Assembly (NCBI GenBank): GCA_903842025.1
Contig: CAIMKX010000035.1
Coordinates: 1 to 36,251, forward strand
Source of the DNA: an uncultured bacterium
GTDB lineage: Bacteria; Patescibacteriota; Minisyncoccia; Phycocordibacterales; PALSA-1337
Length of the DNA stretch: 36,251 nt
Reading direction: 5' to 3'
Below are positions 7,118 to 14,386 of this stretch, piece by piece (positions within the stretch are counted from its first letter, which is position 1; each line of letters begins with the position of its first letter). Under the pieces are notes generated by a model. It was not told where the DNA came from. It worked only from the letters and a program-made list of their open reading frames with translations, and made no database searches. The translations under genes were made by a program, and so were the position numbers.

Positions 7118-7789
7118 ATGGATTCACTCCACCGTCTCGAAGAACTTTTCGCTCACTTCCCTGGAATCGGCCCACGACAAGCCAGGCGTTTTGTCTATTA
7201 TTTGATAAATAAACCATCTAGTTCCATAGGCGAATTCATAAAACTGATTGAAGAAGTCAAGAAATTAGCCAACGAATGTGCAAAGTGTCATCGCCTGTTC
7301 ATTCAAAATTCCAAATTCCCTACTTCACTCGCCCAAAGCGAGCTACGAAGGGCAAGCCAAATTCCAAATTCTCTTTGCTCAATCTGCTCCGACCCTTCTC
7401 GCGACCAGTCAATTCTCATGGTCATCGCCCGCGATTCCGACTTTGAAACAATAGAGAAAAGCGGTACGTACAGAGGATTATATTTCATACTCGGAGGCAC
7501 GATCCCAATTCTCGACAACGAACCTGAGAAGAGAGTCCGATTAAAAGCTTTACTTGAATATGTCTCAGAACTGTCCGCCGATGATTCACGATTAAAAGAA
7601 ATTATCTTATCCTTAAACACTACGCCGGATGGTGAGCATACGGCCGAAATTGTTAAAGAAGCTATTTTGAACATATTGAATGTTAAACCGATTAAAATCT
7701 CAGTCCTTGGAAGAGGCCTTTCGACTGGTGCAGAACTCGAATACGCCGACGGAGAAACTATCAGAAATGCTTTGAAAAATAGGAATTAA
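7118..7789 (+). CDS. recR: Recombination mediator RecR with enlarged zinc finger
   Basis: RecR with RecO/RecF loads RecA onto gapped DNA. The N-terminal helix-hairpin-helix (LEELFAHFPGIGPRQARRF), a Cys4 zinc finger (Cys54, Cys57, Cys87, Cys90) and the Toprim domain (ILMVIARDSDFETIE, then GLYFILGGTIPILD) are in normal order, ending with the VLGRGLSTGAELEYADGETI segment. The start at 7118 follows the family N-terminus. Between Cys57 and Cys87 there are 29 residues, where the family usually has roughly 8-12; the extra stretch is encoded by a palindromic element (7318-7358). The frame is intact, so the protein is probably made with a loop in the finger. Confidence 0.95.
   Translation: MDSLHRLEELFAHFPGIGPRQARRFVYYLINKPSSSIGEFIKLIEEVKKLANECAKCHRLFIQNSKFPTSLAQSELRRASQIPNSLCSICSDPSRDQSILMVIARDSDFETIEKSGTYRGLYFILGGTIPILDNEPEKRVRLKALLEYVSELSADDSRLKEIILSLNTTPDGEHTAEIVKEAILNILNVKPIKISVLGRGLSTGAELEYADGETIRNALKNRN
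7318..7358. repeat. Palindromic element, copy 2, inside recR
   Basis: It matches 299-339 at 34 of 41 positions, keeps the hairpin through a compensatory pair (CTCGC / GCGAG against CTCAC / GTGAG), and is translated in frame as about FPTSLAQSELRRASQ in the RecR zinc finger. AATTCCAAATTC-like sequence occurs on both sides, as a target-site duplication might leave. Confidence 0.78.
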
Positions 7790-7790
7790 A

Positions 7791-7813
7791 AAACACACTT
7801 ATTTGTGCGTTTT
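7791..7813 (+). terminator. Probable recR terminator
   Basis: A short stem (AAACACAC / GTGCGTTT, one internal mismatch, loop TTATTT) with a following T-run lies right after the recR stop. Confidence 0.5.
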
Positions 7814-7817
7814 CTAA

Positions 7818-7850
7818 TATCTTATCTCCTACCTCTTAACTCTTATTTTA
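7818..7850 (-). repeat. Stop-codon-associated purine repeat after rplU
   Basis: On the minus strand the rplU stop is the first triplet of TAAGAGTTAAGAGGTAGGAG followed by ATAAGA, almost the same sequence as the arms at 6671-6702 and 7080-7111. Confidence 0.7.
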
Positions 7851-8160
7851 ACGCATCGATCTTGACCTTGACGAAAGGCTGTCGATGACCGTTTTTCTTG
7901 AAATAACGGCTCTTTTGTTTGTAGTGGACGACGACAACCTTGGGCAGACGGCCGACTTCGGTGATGGTAGCCTTCACAGAGGCCTTTTCGATGAATGGCG
8001 TGCCGATGGTCGTATTGGCGCCGTCATCAACCAGGAGAACCTTGTCAAAGACGATCTTGTCGCCTTCCTTGTGTTCATCGGAAATCTTCTCAATGGTGAT
8101 AATATCACCCTTTGAGACCGTATATTGCTTGCCGCCTGTCTGGATTACCGCAAATTCCAT
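7843..8160 (-). CDS. rplU: 50S ribosomal protein L21
   Basis: L21 binds 23S rRNA in the large subunit. The 105-aa product shows the whole family: MEFAVIQTGGKQYTVSKGD at the start, the DKVLLVDDG and TIGTPFIEKASVKATI strands, and VHYKQKSRYFKKNGHRQPF near the C-terminus. A strong -10 (TGTATAAT, + strand 8070-8177 region, box at 8170-8175) lies 9 nt before the ATG. L27 (rpmA), the usual neighbour, is not next to it. Confidence 0.96.
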   Translation of the reverse strand: MEFAVIQTGGKQYTVSKGDIITIEKISDEHKEGDKIVFDKVLLVDDGANTTIGTPFIEKASVKATITEVGRLPKVVVVHYKQKSRYFKKNGHRQPFVKVKIDALK

Positions 8161-8204
8161 AATGGGAGCATTATACAGGTTTTAGAGGAATGCGCAAGCA
8201 GAAT

Positions 8205-8278
8205 AGAGGTAGGAGTTAGGAGGTAAGAGGTAAGAGCAAGCATTTGCGACGGTTCTTAACTCTTACCTCTTAACTCTC
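8205..8278. repeat. Inverted pair of TAAGAGGTAAGAG repeats after rmuC
   Basis: On the minus strand the rmuC stop opens TAAGAGGTAAGAG, and about 25 nt later the exact reverse complement CTCTTACCTCTTA follows, within longer related sequence (8205-8237). The rmuC 3' UTR can thus form a 13-bp perfect hairpin. It has the same arrangement as the pair around the four-helix-bundle gene, but empty. Confidence 0.75.
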
Positions 8279-9397
8279 TGTGCTCTCTGGCTTCTCTATC
8301 ATCGCAACCTCTATCCCTGGCGTTTCCCCTGTAATCCTGAGCACATCTTTGTCCACCTTCTTAAGTTCCCGACCGGCTGTATTGTAATGATTGACCACAG
8401 TCGAAAGAGAAATGCCCAATTTACCGTGATATTCCTCGTATTTCTTGAGGTGAGTGCCTAATTCGGAGACTCTCTTGATGATATCCTTGGCGGTCTCCTC
8501 GATGACCAAAGCTTTGAGACCCTGGAGTACAGTCTGCAAATAGGCCAGGAATGAGGTCGGCGAAACGATGATGACTTTGTATTTATTGGCCGCCCGCTGG
8601 ATCAAGTTGTCGGTTTCCTCAGTGATGGCCCCGATCTTATTGACCAACAAATCATAATAGATCGCCTCATGGGGTATGAACATGAAGGCAAAGTCCATGG
8701 TTCCCTCAGTTGGCCGTACATATTTGGCGGTCTCCTGGATTCTGATCTTCAAATCTCCCACGAAGGCTTTTTCCAGCTTCTCACGTTCAGCCGGATTCTT
8801 TTCTTCCGCCAGTTTGTTGTAATTCTCCAAAGAAAACTTGGAATCGATGGGGATTATCTTGTCTTTGACAAAAACCACCGCGTCGACTATCTCCCCGTTG
8901 GCGAAAGCGTACTGCATCTGGTATTGCCCCGGCGCCAGGACATTCTTGAGAAGTGTTTCTAGGTAATACTCGCCGAGAATCCCGCGATGTTTGGGATTCT
9001 TCAGTATGTCCTGAAGATTCTGAAGCTGATCGGCAAAGGAGACGACTTGCCTGTTGGTCTCATCGAGCTTTGTGAGGCCGACGGTCACCTCCTTGATCAG
9101 TTTGGACGATTCTGACAATTGGGACCGCATTGATTCCTGCATATTGCGGGAAGATTCATGGATCTTGCTATCAACTGACTTGGTCAGGCCATCAACTTTG
9201 CTGTCAACGGTTCTGGAAAGATCGCCAACTCGCCTGTCTACTATCCTGCCTAGTTCATTAACTTGTTCAAGAATTAGATTCAGGCCCTGACCGTCCGGCT
9301 TACCATTTGAATCGTTGCGACGGCGAATAAGGATGAAAACAAATACGATATTTGCCAAGACAGCGATTATGACCAGGATTATGAGGGCGGTTTGCAT
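8270..9397 (-). CDS. rmuC: DNA recombination protein RmuC family
   Basis: RmuC-family proteins carry a PD-(D/E)xK nuclease-like core and limit inversions at short inverted repeats in E. coli. The 375-aa product has an N-terminal transmembrane helix (ALIILVIIAVLANIVFVFIL), a long coiled coil with repeated V-D-x-K/R-V-x-x-L phrases (residues about 45-130), and the family core from LQDILKNPKHRGILGEYYLE through AVVFVKDKIIPIDSKFSLENY and TMDFAFMFIPHEAIYYDLL to IIVSPTSFLAYLQTVLQGLK. An in-frame GTG lies just before the ATG; I prefer the ATG at 9397, six nt from a TAAACT -10 box (9404-9409). Confidence 0.93.
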   Translation of the reverse strand: MQTALIILVIIAVLANIVFVFILIRRRNDSNGKPDGQGLNLILEQVNELGRIVDRRVGDLSRTVDSKVDGLTKSVDSKIHESSRNMQESMRSQLSESSKLIKEVTVGLTKLDETNRQVVSFADQLQNLQDILKNPKHRGILGEYYLETLLKNVLAPGQYQMQYAFANGEIVDAVVFVKDKIIPIDSKFSLENYNKLAEEKNPAEREKLEKAFVGDLKIRIQETAKYVRPTEGTMDFAFMFIPHEAIYYDLLVNKIGAITEETDNLIQRAANKYKVIIVSPTSFLAYLQTVLQGLKALVIEETAKDIIKRVSELGTHLKKYEEYHGKLGISLSTVVNHYNTAGRELKKVDKDVLRITGETPGIEVAMIEKPESTES

Positions 9398-9466
9398 CAC
9401 TACAGTTTACAGTGAAAAGCCCTATGATGGAAGTTTGTGTACGTGTATTGTTACTAAATGATAGTA

Positions 9467-9482
9467 ACGTATAATGATCCTA
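9467..9482 (+). promoter_or_regulatory. -10 box of the methyltransferase gene, leaderless
   Basis: TATAAT at 9470-9475 is followed by six bases and ATG 9482. This spacing decides the start over the in-frame ATG at 9458, which lies upstream of the -10 box. Confidence 0.65.
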
Positions 9483-10036
9483 TGCTCACTATATTTGTAA
9501 TATTATTTGGTTTATTCCAAATGTGCATATGTTTGATATTTATTTTGATAATCATTTGCTTAATAAAGGACAACGTCACTCACGATGTTCCATTTATTCC
9601 TGTTAGGAAAAGAGCACTACAAAGCGTTATAGATTCATTAGAGTTATATCCTGGCTCGATTTTATATGACCTAGGTTCTGGTGACGGTCGTGTTTTAATC
9701 GAAGCTATTAGACGAAATCCCGAAATCGTTGCACTTGGCGTCGAAAATGGCATTATACCATTCCTGATTTCCATAATTCGTACCCACAAGTATCCAATTT
9801 CGATTAAATTTAGAAAAATACTAAAACAAAATATTTCAAATGCGACCCATATTTTTTGCTATCTTTCTGATAAGTCACTGCTTGAATTACAAATGAAAAT
9901 TGAAGCAGAATGTAAAAAAGGGACGCGAATTGTCTCTTGTGACTTTCAGTTTCATGGATGGGTTCCCAAGACAACTATCTCCATTTCAAACAGTAATGAT
10001 AAGCTATCTCGTATGTTATATGTTTACGAAAAATAA
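9482..10036 (+). CDS. Membrane-anchored class I methyltransferase (FAM173/ATPSCKMT-like)
   Basis: The 184-aa product starts with a hydrophobic membrane segment (LTIFVILFGLFQMCICLIFILIIICLI), then VPFIPVRKRALQSVIDSL, and the SAM-binding motif I SILYDLGSGDGRVLIEAI. This order (membrane helix, VPF-P segment, YDLGSGDGR) is that of the FAM173 family, whose eukaryotic members methylate a lysine of ATP synthase subunit c. The acidic end of motif II is GVEN. A short helical and strand region completes a minimal Rossmann fold. The target here is unknown; a membrane protein is a fair guess. Flanked by its own promoter and a small terminator. Confidence 0.82.
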   Translation: MLTIFVILFGLFQMCICLIFILIIICLIKDNVTHDVPFIPVRKRALQSVIDSLELYPGSILYDLGSGDGRVLIEAIRRNPEIVALGVENGIIPFLISIIRTHKYPISIKFRKILKQNISNATHIFCYLSDKSLLELQMKIEAECKKGTRIVSCDFQFHGWVPKTTISISNSNDKLSRMLYVYEK

Positions 10037-10070
10037 AAAACCCTTCCCAAACATGAGGAAGAGTCTAATA

Positions 10071-10087
10071 AAGCCATTCGGCTTTTT
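10071..10087 (+). terminator. Short terminator after the methyltransferase
   Basis: Stem AAGCC / GGCTT with loop ATTC and a five-T run. Confidence 0.5.
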
Positions 10088-10460
10088 CATTCATTATCTA
10101 TGTGACCAATTTGCTTTAGCTTTGCACTCCCGCAAGCTGGACATCTTTCGTTGGTAACATCACAGTCACGACAATGAACGCAACCGCATTTAGAACATTT
10201 CCAAATTGTGTCGCCATCATCATTTTTTCCGCAACGAGGACAAGCAGAAAAGACATCATCTTCATCAGGCTCGTCTTCTCGAGAGCTGCCAACCTCTATA
10301 TTACCAACAAGCTCCAAATTTGCACTCTGACATGATGGACAATGCTCAAATTCTCCGTCACAGTCCTTGCAATGAACACAGCCACAGTCACAACAATTCC
10401 ATATTTGATCGCCATCCGAATCATTTTTCCACAATGCGGACACTTTTCATAAGTAGCCAT
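10087..10460 (-). pseudogene. Tandem zinc-ribbon protein with a frameshift in an A-run
   Basis: Two near-identical zinc-binding repeats are visible: CPxCGKNDxGDxIW.C..CGCVHC.DCD.....CP.C.SA. The second repeat and most of the first are in one frame (about 10087-10443). The first CPHCGK, with the natural ATG at 10460 and a good ribosome site (AAGGAGA), is in another frame. The shift falls in an A5 run (T5 on the plus strand near 10424-10428); six A residues would restore GKNDSDGD. It may be a real frameshift, a slippery run giving phase variation or programmed slippage, or a sequencing error. Function probably nucleic-acid or protein binding; no enzyme domain. Confidence 0.75.
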
Positions 10461-10618
10461 AGGAATCTCCTTTTGGTTATATAGTCTTTAAATCCTGGTT
10501 CAATTTTGACTAATTTTCTAAGTATAAACTACCATTTCACCATATAATTATCAAACGCATATACTCATCTAGTACAATTACTTGAGAGCTCTCCCCTTGT
10601 CTTTAAACAAATCAATAG

Positions 10619-10631
10619 TACACTATAACCA
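10619..10631 (+). promoter_or_regulatory. yqeY -10 box, leaderless
   Basis: TACACT, six bases (ataacc), then ATG. Confidence 0.5.
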
Positions 10632-11101
10632 TGACCCTACACGAAACCATCAAAAACCAAATAAAAGAATCCATGCGCGCCAAAGATCAGGTTCGCCTCG
10701 ATACTCTGCGCGGGCTCAACGCCTTATTCCTCAATGAAATGCTCAGCCAAAAGATCCCGACTACCGGAGAATTCCTGCCTGACGACAAAGTCTTGGCCCT
10801 CATCAAACGCAGCGTCAATCAACGCAAAGACTCCATCAAGCAATTCGAGATCGGCAAACGTCCCGACTTGGCGGACAAAGAGCGCGCCGAACTTGCGATC
10901 CTCGAGTCATTCCTGCCAAAAATGATGGACAAAGAGCAGATCGAGGTCATAGCGATCAAACATTTGGAAGCTCTGAAGAAATCTGGTCCGGTTGACGCCA
11001 AATCCATCGGCAAACTGACTGGCCTCATCATGAAGGAATTGGCTGGCAGAGCTGACGGCAATGACGTCAAAGGGGTGCTTGAGGGATTGTTGACAAAATA
11101 G
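10631..11101 (+). CDS. yqeY: GatB/YqeY domain protein
   Basis: YqeY proteins share the C-terminal tRNA-interacting helical domain of GatB, the amidotransferase subunit that converts Glu-tRNA(Gln). The 156-aa product shows the usual start (TLHETIKNQIKESMRAKD), the KRSVNQRKDSIKQFE segment, ELAILESFLPKMM in the middle, and GKLTGLIMKELAGRADGNDVKGVLEGLL at the C-terminus, which is the GatB tail signature. Stand-alone members are common and their exact role is unsettled. A promoter for the next small gene overlaps its end. Confidence 0.93.
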   Translation: MTLHETIKNQIKESMRAKDQVRLDTLRGLNALFLNEMLSQKIPTTGEFLPDDKVLALIKRSVNQRKDSIKQFEIGKRPDLADKERAELAILESFLPKMMDKEQIEVIAIKHLEALKKSGPVDAKSIGKLTGLIMKELAGRADGNDVKGVLEGLLTK

Positions 11102-11119
11102 GCTTTATACTATAAGATA
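11091..11119 (+). promoter_or_regulatory. Promoter of the small ORF at 11145
   Basis: TTGACA, 17 bases, TAAGAT, overlapping the end of yqeY. A ribosome site (AAAGGTG) follows 6 nt before the ATG. Confidence 0.5.
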
Positions 11120-11144
11120 ATCTTGGCTAACGAAAGGTGTTCTT

Positions 11145-11366
11145 ATGATCATCGCAACAACAAGAATGTCTGGGTCTGGTCAAGTCAGGCGAATCCCCGT
11201 GGATTTCGACAAAGTCACGGAATTTCTAAAAAAGTTACATTTCGTGGCAGAGACAGGTCACGGGCCTCTGCCTGAGACATCTGTGCAACCTGAATTGTCC
11301 ACAACACTAGTTCACAGGCACGTATTCGGCGGTTGGATCGAGATGTCCCAACCGCCAGAAAGGTAA
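11145..11366 (+). CDS. Small hypothetical protein
   Basis: I do not recognise this 73-aa product. It is supported by a consensus-like promoter, a Shine-Dalgarno sequence (AAAGGTG) and a strong terminator just behind it, so it forms a complete transcription unit. The sequence is mixed polar/basic with two His residues in STTLVHRHVFGGW and no cysteine, membrane helix or known motif. It lies beside the kinase 3'-end fragment and the toxin gene, at the left edge of the accessory region. Confidence 0.55.
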   Translation: MIIATTRMSGSGQVRRIPVDFDKVTEFLKKLHFVAETGHGPLPETSVQPELSTTLVHRHVFGGWIEMSQPPER

Positions 11367-11392
11367 ACATCTATGTCGTCGTCCGTAAACCA

Positions 11393-11422
11393 GCGTTCCG
11401 ATACCCATCGGAACGCCTTTTT
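11393..11422 (+). terminator. Rho-independent terminator
   Basis: A perfect 10-bp stem (GCGTTCCGAT / ATCGGAACGC, loop ACCC) plus T-run. The stem sequence resembles that of the MFS-gene terminator at 24053-24084. Confidence 0.85.
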
Positions 11423-11444
11423 GTTGAATTTTTTTGCATCAACC

Positions 11445-11527
11445 CTACCCCTTCTCGAAAGGCTCCAGCTCGACGATGAAGGTCGAGCCCTTGCCTTCCC
11501 CGGCCGACTCGGCGCGAATGGTGCCGT
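11445..11527 (-). pseudogene. Fragment of a histidine-kinase 3' end
   Basis: Reading the minus strand gives the last 26 codons of the neighbouring kinase: GTIRAES.GEGKGSTFIVEL then EPFEKG and stop, with a single residue changed. The similarity begins abruptly at 11527 and ends just past the stop. Together with the intact copy (12070-12155 region) it forms direct repeats on either side of the pemK-like gene. Confidence 0.88.
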
Positions 11528-11567
11528 ATTATTTGCTTGATTTTACATATATGATAATATCTCTTCA

Positions 11568-11966
11568 ATGCCACATATAATTCAAAAAGATTTTGACGTC
11601 TGGAATATGAATAAGAAGCTTATCCACGCGGATAATGATAATAAGTTATACCGCACTAGAGATATCTGGTGGTGTTCTCTTGGCGTCAATATTGGCTTTG
11701 AAGAAGACGGGACTGGTAATACCGGAGAACGACCGGTAGTAATAGTCCGAGGTTTTAGCAAACAAGTCTGTCTGATTATGCCGCTAACCTCATCGGAAAA
11801 GAGTAATCCGTACTACATCTCCTTGGGAATAGTAAACGGCAGGAAAGCTTTTGTGATCACCTCACAGATTAGACTTATTGATACAAAACGACTTATCAAT
11901 AAGATCGGAGTTGTCGATCAGGATCTTTTTGAGACAATAAGAAAAGCCGCCAAAAACTTTTTTTGA
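11568..11966 (+). CDS. PemK/MazF-type endoribonuclease toxin-like protein
   Basis: The product (up to 132 aa) has the MazF/PemK barrel order: DIWWCSLGVNIGFEEDGTG, then GERPVVIVRGFSKQVCLIMPLTSS, a basic/aromatic strand region, and AFVITSQIRLIDTKRLINKIG with the conserved S-Q-x-R-x-x-D-x-x-R/K element. MazF toxins cut mRNA or tRNA at short motifs. No antitoxin gene precedes or follows it; the next gene upstream on this strand is unrelated. So it is either orphan, neutralised from elsewhere, or used for something other than a TA pair. It lies alone between two copies of a kinase 3' end. The terminator hairpin overlaps its stop codon. Confidence 0.85.
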   Translation: MPHIIQKDFDVWNMNKKLIHADNDNKLYRTRDIWWCSLGVNIGFEEDGTGNTGERPVVIVRGFSKQVCLIMPLTSSEKSNPYYISLGIVNGRKAFVITSQIRLIDTKRLINKIGVVDQDLFETIRKAAKNFF

Positions 11967-11974
11967 CGGCTTTC
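11943..11974 (+). terminator. Hairpin terminator overlapping the pemK-like stop codon
   Basis: Stems AAAGCCG / CGGCTTT and CAAAA / TTTTG around a short loop. The TGA stop is within the right arm. Confidence 0.5.
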
Positions 11975-12072
11975 CTCTTTGTTTTATCTCCCTCTGAAGA
12001 GGGCGAGCCCGAAGGCATTTGTAGACATATGCTAACATGCCATGTTACAAAAATCAATCGAATTTTTAATCC

Positions 12073-13677
12073 CTACCCCTTCTCAAACGGCTCCAACTCG
12101 ACGATGAAGGTCGAGCCCTTGCCTTCCCCTTCCGACTCGGCGCGGATGGTGCCGTGGTGGGCGGAGATCATCTGTTTGGCGACATAGAGGCCGAGGCCGG
12201 TGCCGCGGATGTTGGTCTTGCTAGCGTTCTCGGCTCGTGAGAATTTCTGGAAGAGATGCGGCAGGGTCTCCGGGGCGATGCCCACGCCGGTGTCCTTGAT
12301 CTTGAAGACGAAGAGATTCTTGGTCCGGTCGCGGGTCAAGGTGGCGTCGATCGAGCCTTTGGGAGTGTATTTCAGTGAATTGTCGATGACATTGGCGAAG
12401 ACCTGCTTCAGTTTGTCCCGATCGGCTGTCACCCGATAATCGGCGACATTACCCTGCGCCGTAAATGTAAACTTGACGCCGGCCTTGTCGATGTTGGGCT
12501 TGAGCTCCGCCACCACGTCCTCGACCAGGCTCCGGAGATCGACTGTCTGGAAGGCGTACTTCATCGCCCCCAACTCGATCCGGCTGATGTTCAGGTAGTC
12601 ATTGACGATCGCCACCAGAGTATTGGTCGAATCATAAATCCGCTCCACCCCCTGCCTCGCCGCCTTCGGCAACTCCCCCATGTCCCCCTCCAAGAGCAAT
12701 GACGCATACCCCTTCATGGCCGTCAGTGGTCCCCTCAACTGATGTGTCGCGAACGAAACGAACTCCGACTTCTGCCTATCGAGCTCCACCAACCGACTGT
12801 TGGTCTTCTCGAGATCGGTGGCCAACGACTGGATCTGTTCGCGTTGAGAGATTTCGTTGTTTACGCCTTTAATGAGCAGAAAACTAAAAAATGCAACTAA
12901 TATTAATACAATCGCCTTGAGAATGAGCTCAATATTTGATTGAACGAAGAAAAGCTCGATCAAAAGTGTTACAACAATAACAACACTTATTATTTCAGTT
13001 AAAATTACTTTTATATTGAATAGATGGTACTTCGACATTGCTATAAAAAGCGAAACAACCATGATCAAAGAAAACATAGGTCCAAGCCAGGTATAATCAA
13101 AAATTCCAAAATAAGGGAAAATTAAATCTGGAATAATTGCCAACGAAGCAGCAATGATGGGTCCAGTTATTATAAATGCGACTTGCTTCTTTTCTAATTG
13201 ACTACGTGCTCTCTTATATTGAAGCAGGAGAAAAATGAAACCCGCCGAAAAATAAAAAATCATCAGTAAAGCATAGGCTATATATCCTCTATGTATTTCA
13301 TAAGTATATCCATTTGTCTCACCAATTATTAAATTCGTAAACAATATATAAAAAATGATGATTACGAAGGGTATAAAACTTACAATAATCGGCGTTTTAC
13401 TTATTATAAGTTTCTTTGGAAATTGTGTTGTAAATATTAGAAATAGAAATGAAATTAGAAGTGCTGAAGAGTGTGTAAGAACAACCCAATTGATTATTTG
13501 TCTAAATCCTTCCGTATAAAAAGCTATAATAGCTATACTCCATATAACGGATGAAAATGTAAACAAACCAAAAATAATATTGGCTGAAGATTTTATACCT
13601 CTGGAAAAAATGACCATGCTTAAAATAACCTCAAATACGATTACAATCGCAAGAACGCATTGAATTAAATTTATCAT
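12073..13677 (-). CDS. 7TM sensor histidine kinase (HK1)
   Basis: A 534-aa membrane histidine kinase. Residues 1-270 contain about eight hydrophobic segments of the HisKA_7TM type, with PYFGIFDYTWLGP near residue 188-200; then a short coiled coil (about 275-300) and a complete kinase core: H-box FATHQLRGPL (His312), N-box NVIDNSLKYT, G1 DTGVGIAPE, F-box LFQKFSRA, G2 GTGLGLYVAKQMI. It has no receiver domain, and no response regulator is nearby. Its start codon shares a base with the methyltransferase stop, so it ends a three-gene operon. Base composition changes sharply near 12870: the sensor part is AT-rich, the kinase core GC-rich, suggesting that sensor and kinase have different histories. 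Confidence 0.92.
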   Translation of the reverse strand: MINLIQCVLAIVIVFEVILSMVIFSRGIKSSANIIFGLFTFSSVIWSIAIIAFYTEGFRQIINWVVLTHSSALLISFLFLIFTTQFPKKLIISKTPIIVSFIPFVIIIFYILFTNLIIGETNGYTYEIHRGYIAYALLMIFYFSAGFIFLLLQYKRARSQLEKKQVAFIITGPIIAASLAIIPDLIFPYFGIFDYTWLGPMFSLIMVVSLFIAMSKYHLFNIKVILTEIISVVIVVTLLIELFFVQSNIELILKAIVLILVAFFSFLLIKGVNNEISQREQIQSLATDLEKTNSRLVELDRQKSEFVSFATHQLRGPLTAMKGYASLLLEGDMGELPKAARQGVERIYDSTNTLVAIVNDYLNISRIELGAMKYAFQTVDLRSLVEDVVAELKPNIDKAGVKFTFTAQGNVADYRVTADRDKLKQVFANVIDNSLKYTPKGSIDATLTRDRTKNLFVFKIKDTGVGIAPETLPHLFQKFSRAENASKTNIRGTGLGLYVAKQMISAHHGTIRAESEGEGKGSTFIVELEPFEKG

Positions 13678-14381
13678 TATTTTGAAGCTTTATTCAAAAT
13701 TGCTTGTTTAGAATATACTCTCTTCGTATCAGAAACATCTTTAAATCCAGAATTTCTTAAAAGTTTGACCTGCTCATCTTGACACATAAAACTGTAAGAT
13801 CCGCTGACATCTTCTTTTTTTATTCTATAATTATAATAGAATATCTGAATTGTTGGAACTAGAAGCTTACCTAACTCAATAACACTGGAAATATACCCTT
13901 TTTTCTGTATCAGCTTCCTCACGTGATCAAAATATACATGACTGGGCTTGAAACCACTGGCAATATTTGAAATAACAATAGCTCCACCAGGCTTTAATAC
14001 CCGAAATAGTTCACCAAATACTAAGCCTCTTTTACTCGTAGGTAAAGTATATATTACATTGTTTGAAACGATTTTATCAAAACTATTATCAGAAAATGGC
14101 AACGTACACGTTAAATCACTATTAATAATTTTAAGATGTGGTTGCTTCACAAGATGAATTGAAATACCTTCTTTAGAATAATCAATTGCGGTAACATCTG
14201 CTCCTTGTTTCTCTAGTTCGATCGACAAATTACCTGTACCAGACCCAACATCCAAAACAGAATCGCCTTTCATTATTGATAATTCACTTACTATTGTTTT
14301 TAGTAATTCATTATATGGAATCACTCCATTCAGATAGTCATATACCGTAAAATATTTTTTCCAAAATTGTGTACTTAACAT
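13677..14381 (-). CDS. Class I SAM-dependent methyltransferase
   Basis: A soluble 234-aa methyltransferase with motif I SVLDVGSGTGNLSIELE (about residues 41-57), DVTAIDYS (motif II), NSDLTCTLPFSDNSFDKIVSNNVIY (motif III/IV, the LPF-D-SFD signature of the Methyltransf_11 group) and VLKPGGAIVISNI. Such enzymes act on small molecules or lipids. It lies 5 nt after the acyl-synthase-like gene and overlaps the kinase HK1 by one base, so the three are tightly coupled; modification of the synthase product is the obvious hypothesis. Composition is AT-rich like the rest of the block. Confidence 0.88.
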   Translation of the reverse strand: MLSTQFWKKYFTVYDYLNGVIPYNELLKTIVSELSIMKGDSVLDVGSGTGNLSIELEKQGADVTAIDYSKEGISIHLVKQPHLKIINSDLTCTLPFSDNSFDKIVSNNVIYTLPTSKRGLVFGELFRVLKPGGAIVISNIASGFKPSHVYFDHVRKLIQKKGYISSVIELGKLLVPTIQIFYYNYRIKKEDVSGSYSFMCQDEQVKLLRNSGFKDVSDTKRVYSKQAILNKASK

Positions 14382-14386
14382 TGTAT

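Noticed and set aside
10424-10428. Alternative genetic code to explain interrupted frames
   Set aside because: TGA ends many intact genes here (HK2, pemK-like, peptide at 18461), and the interruptions are frameshifts, not in-frame stops.
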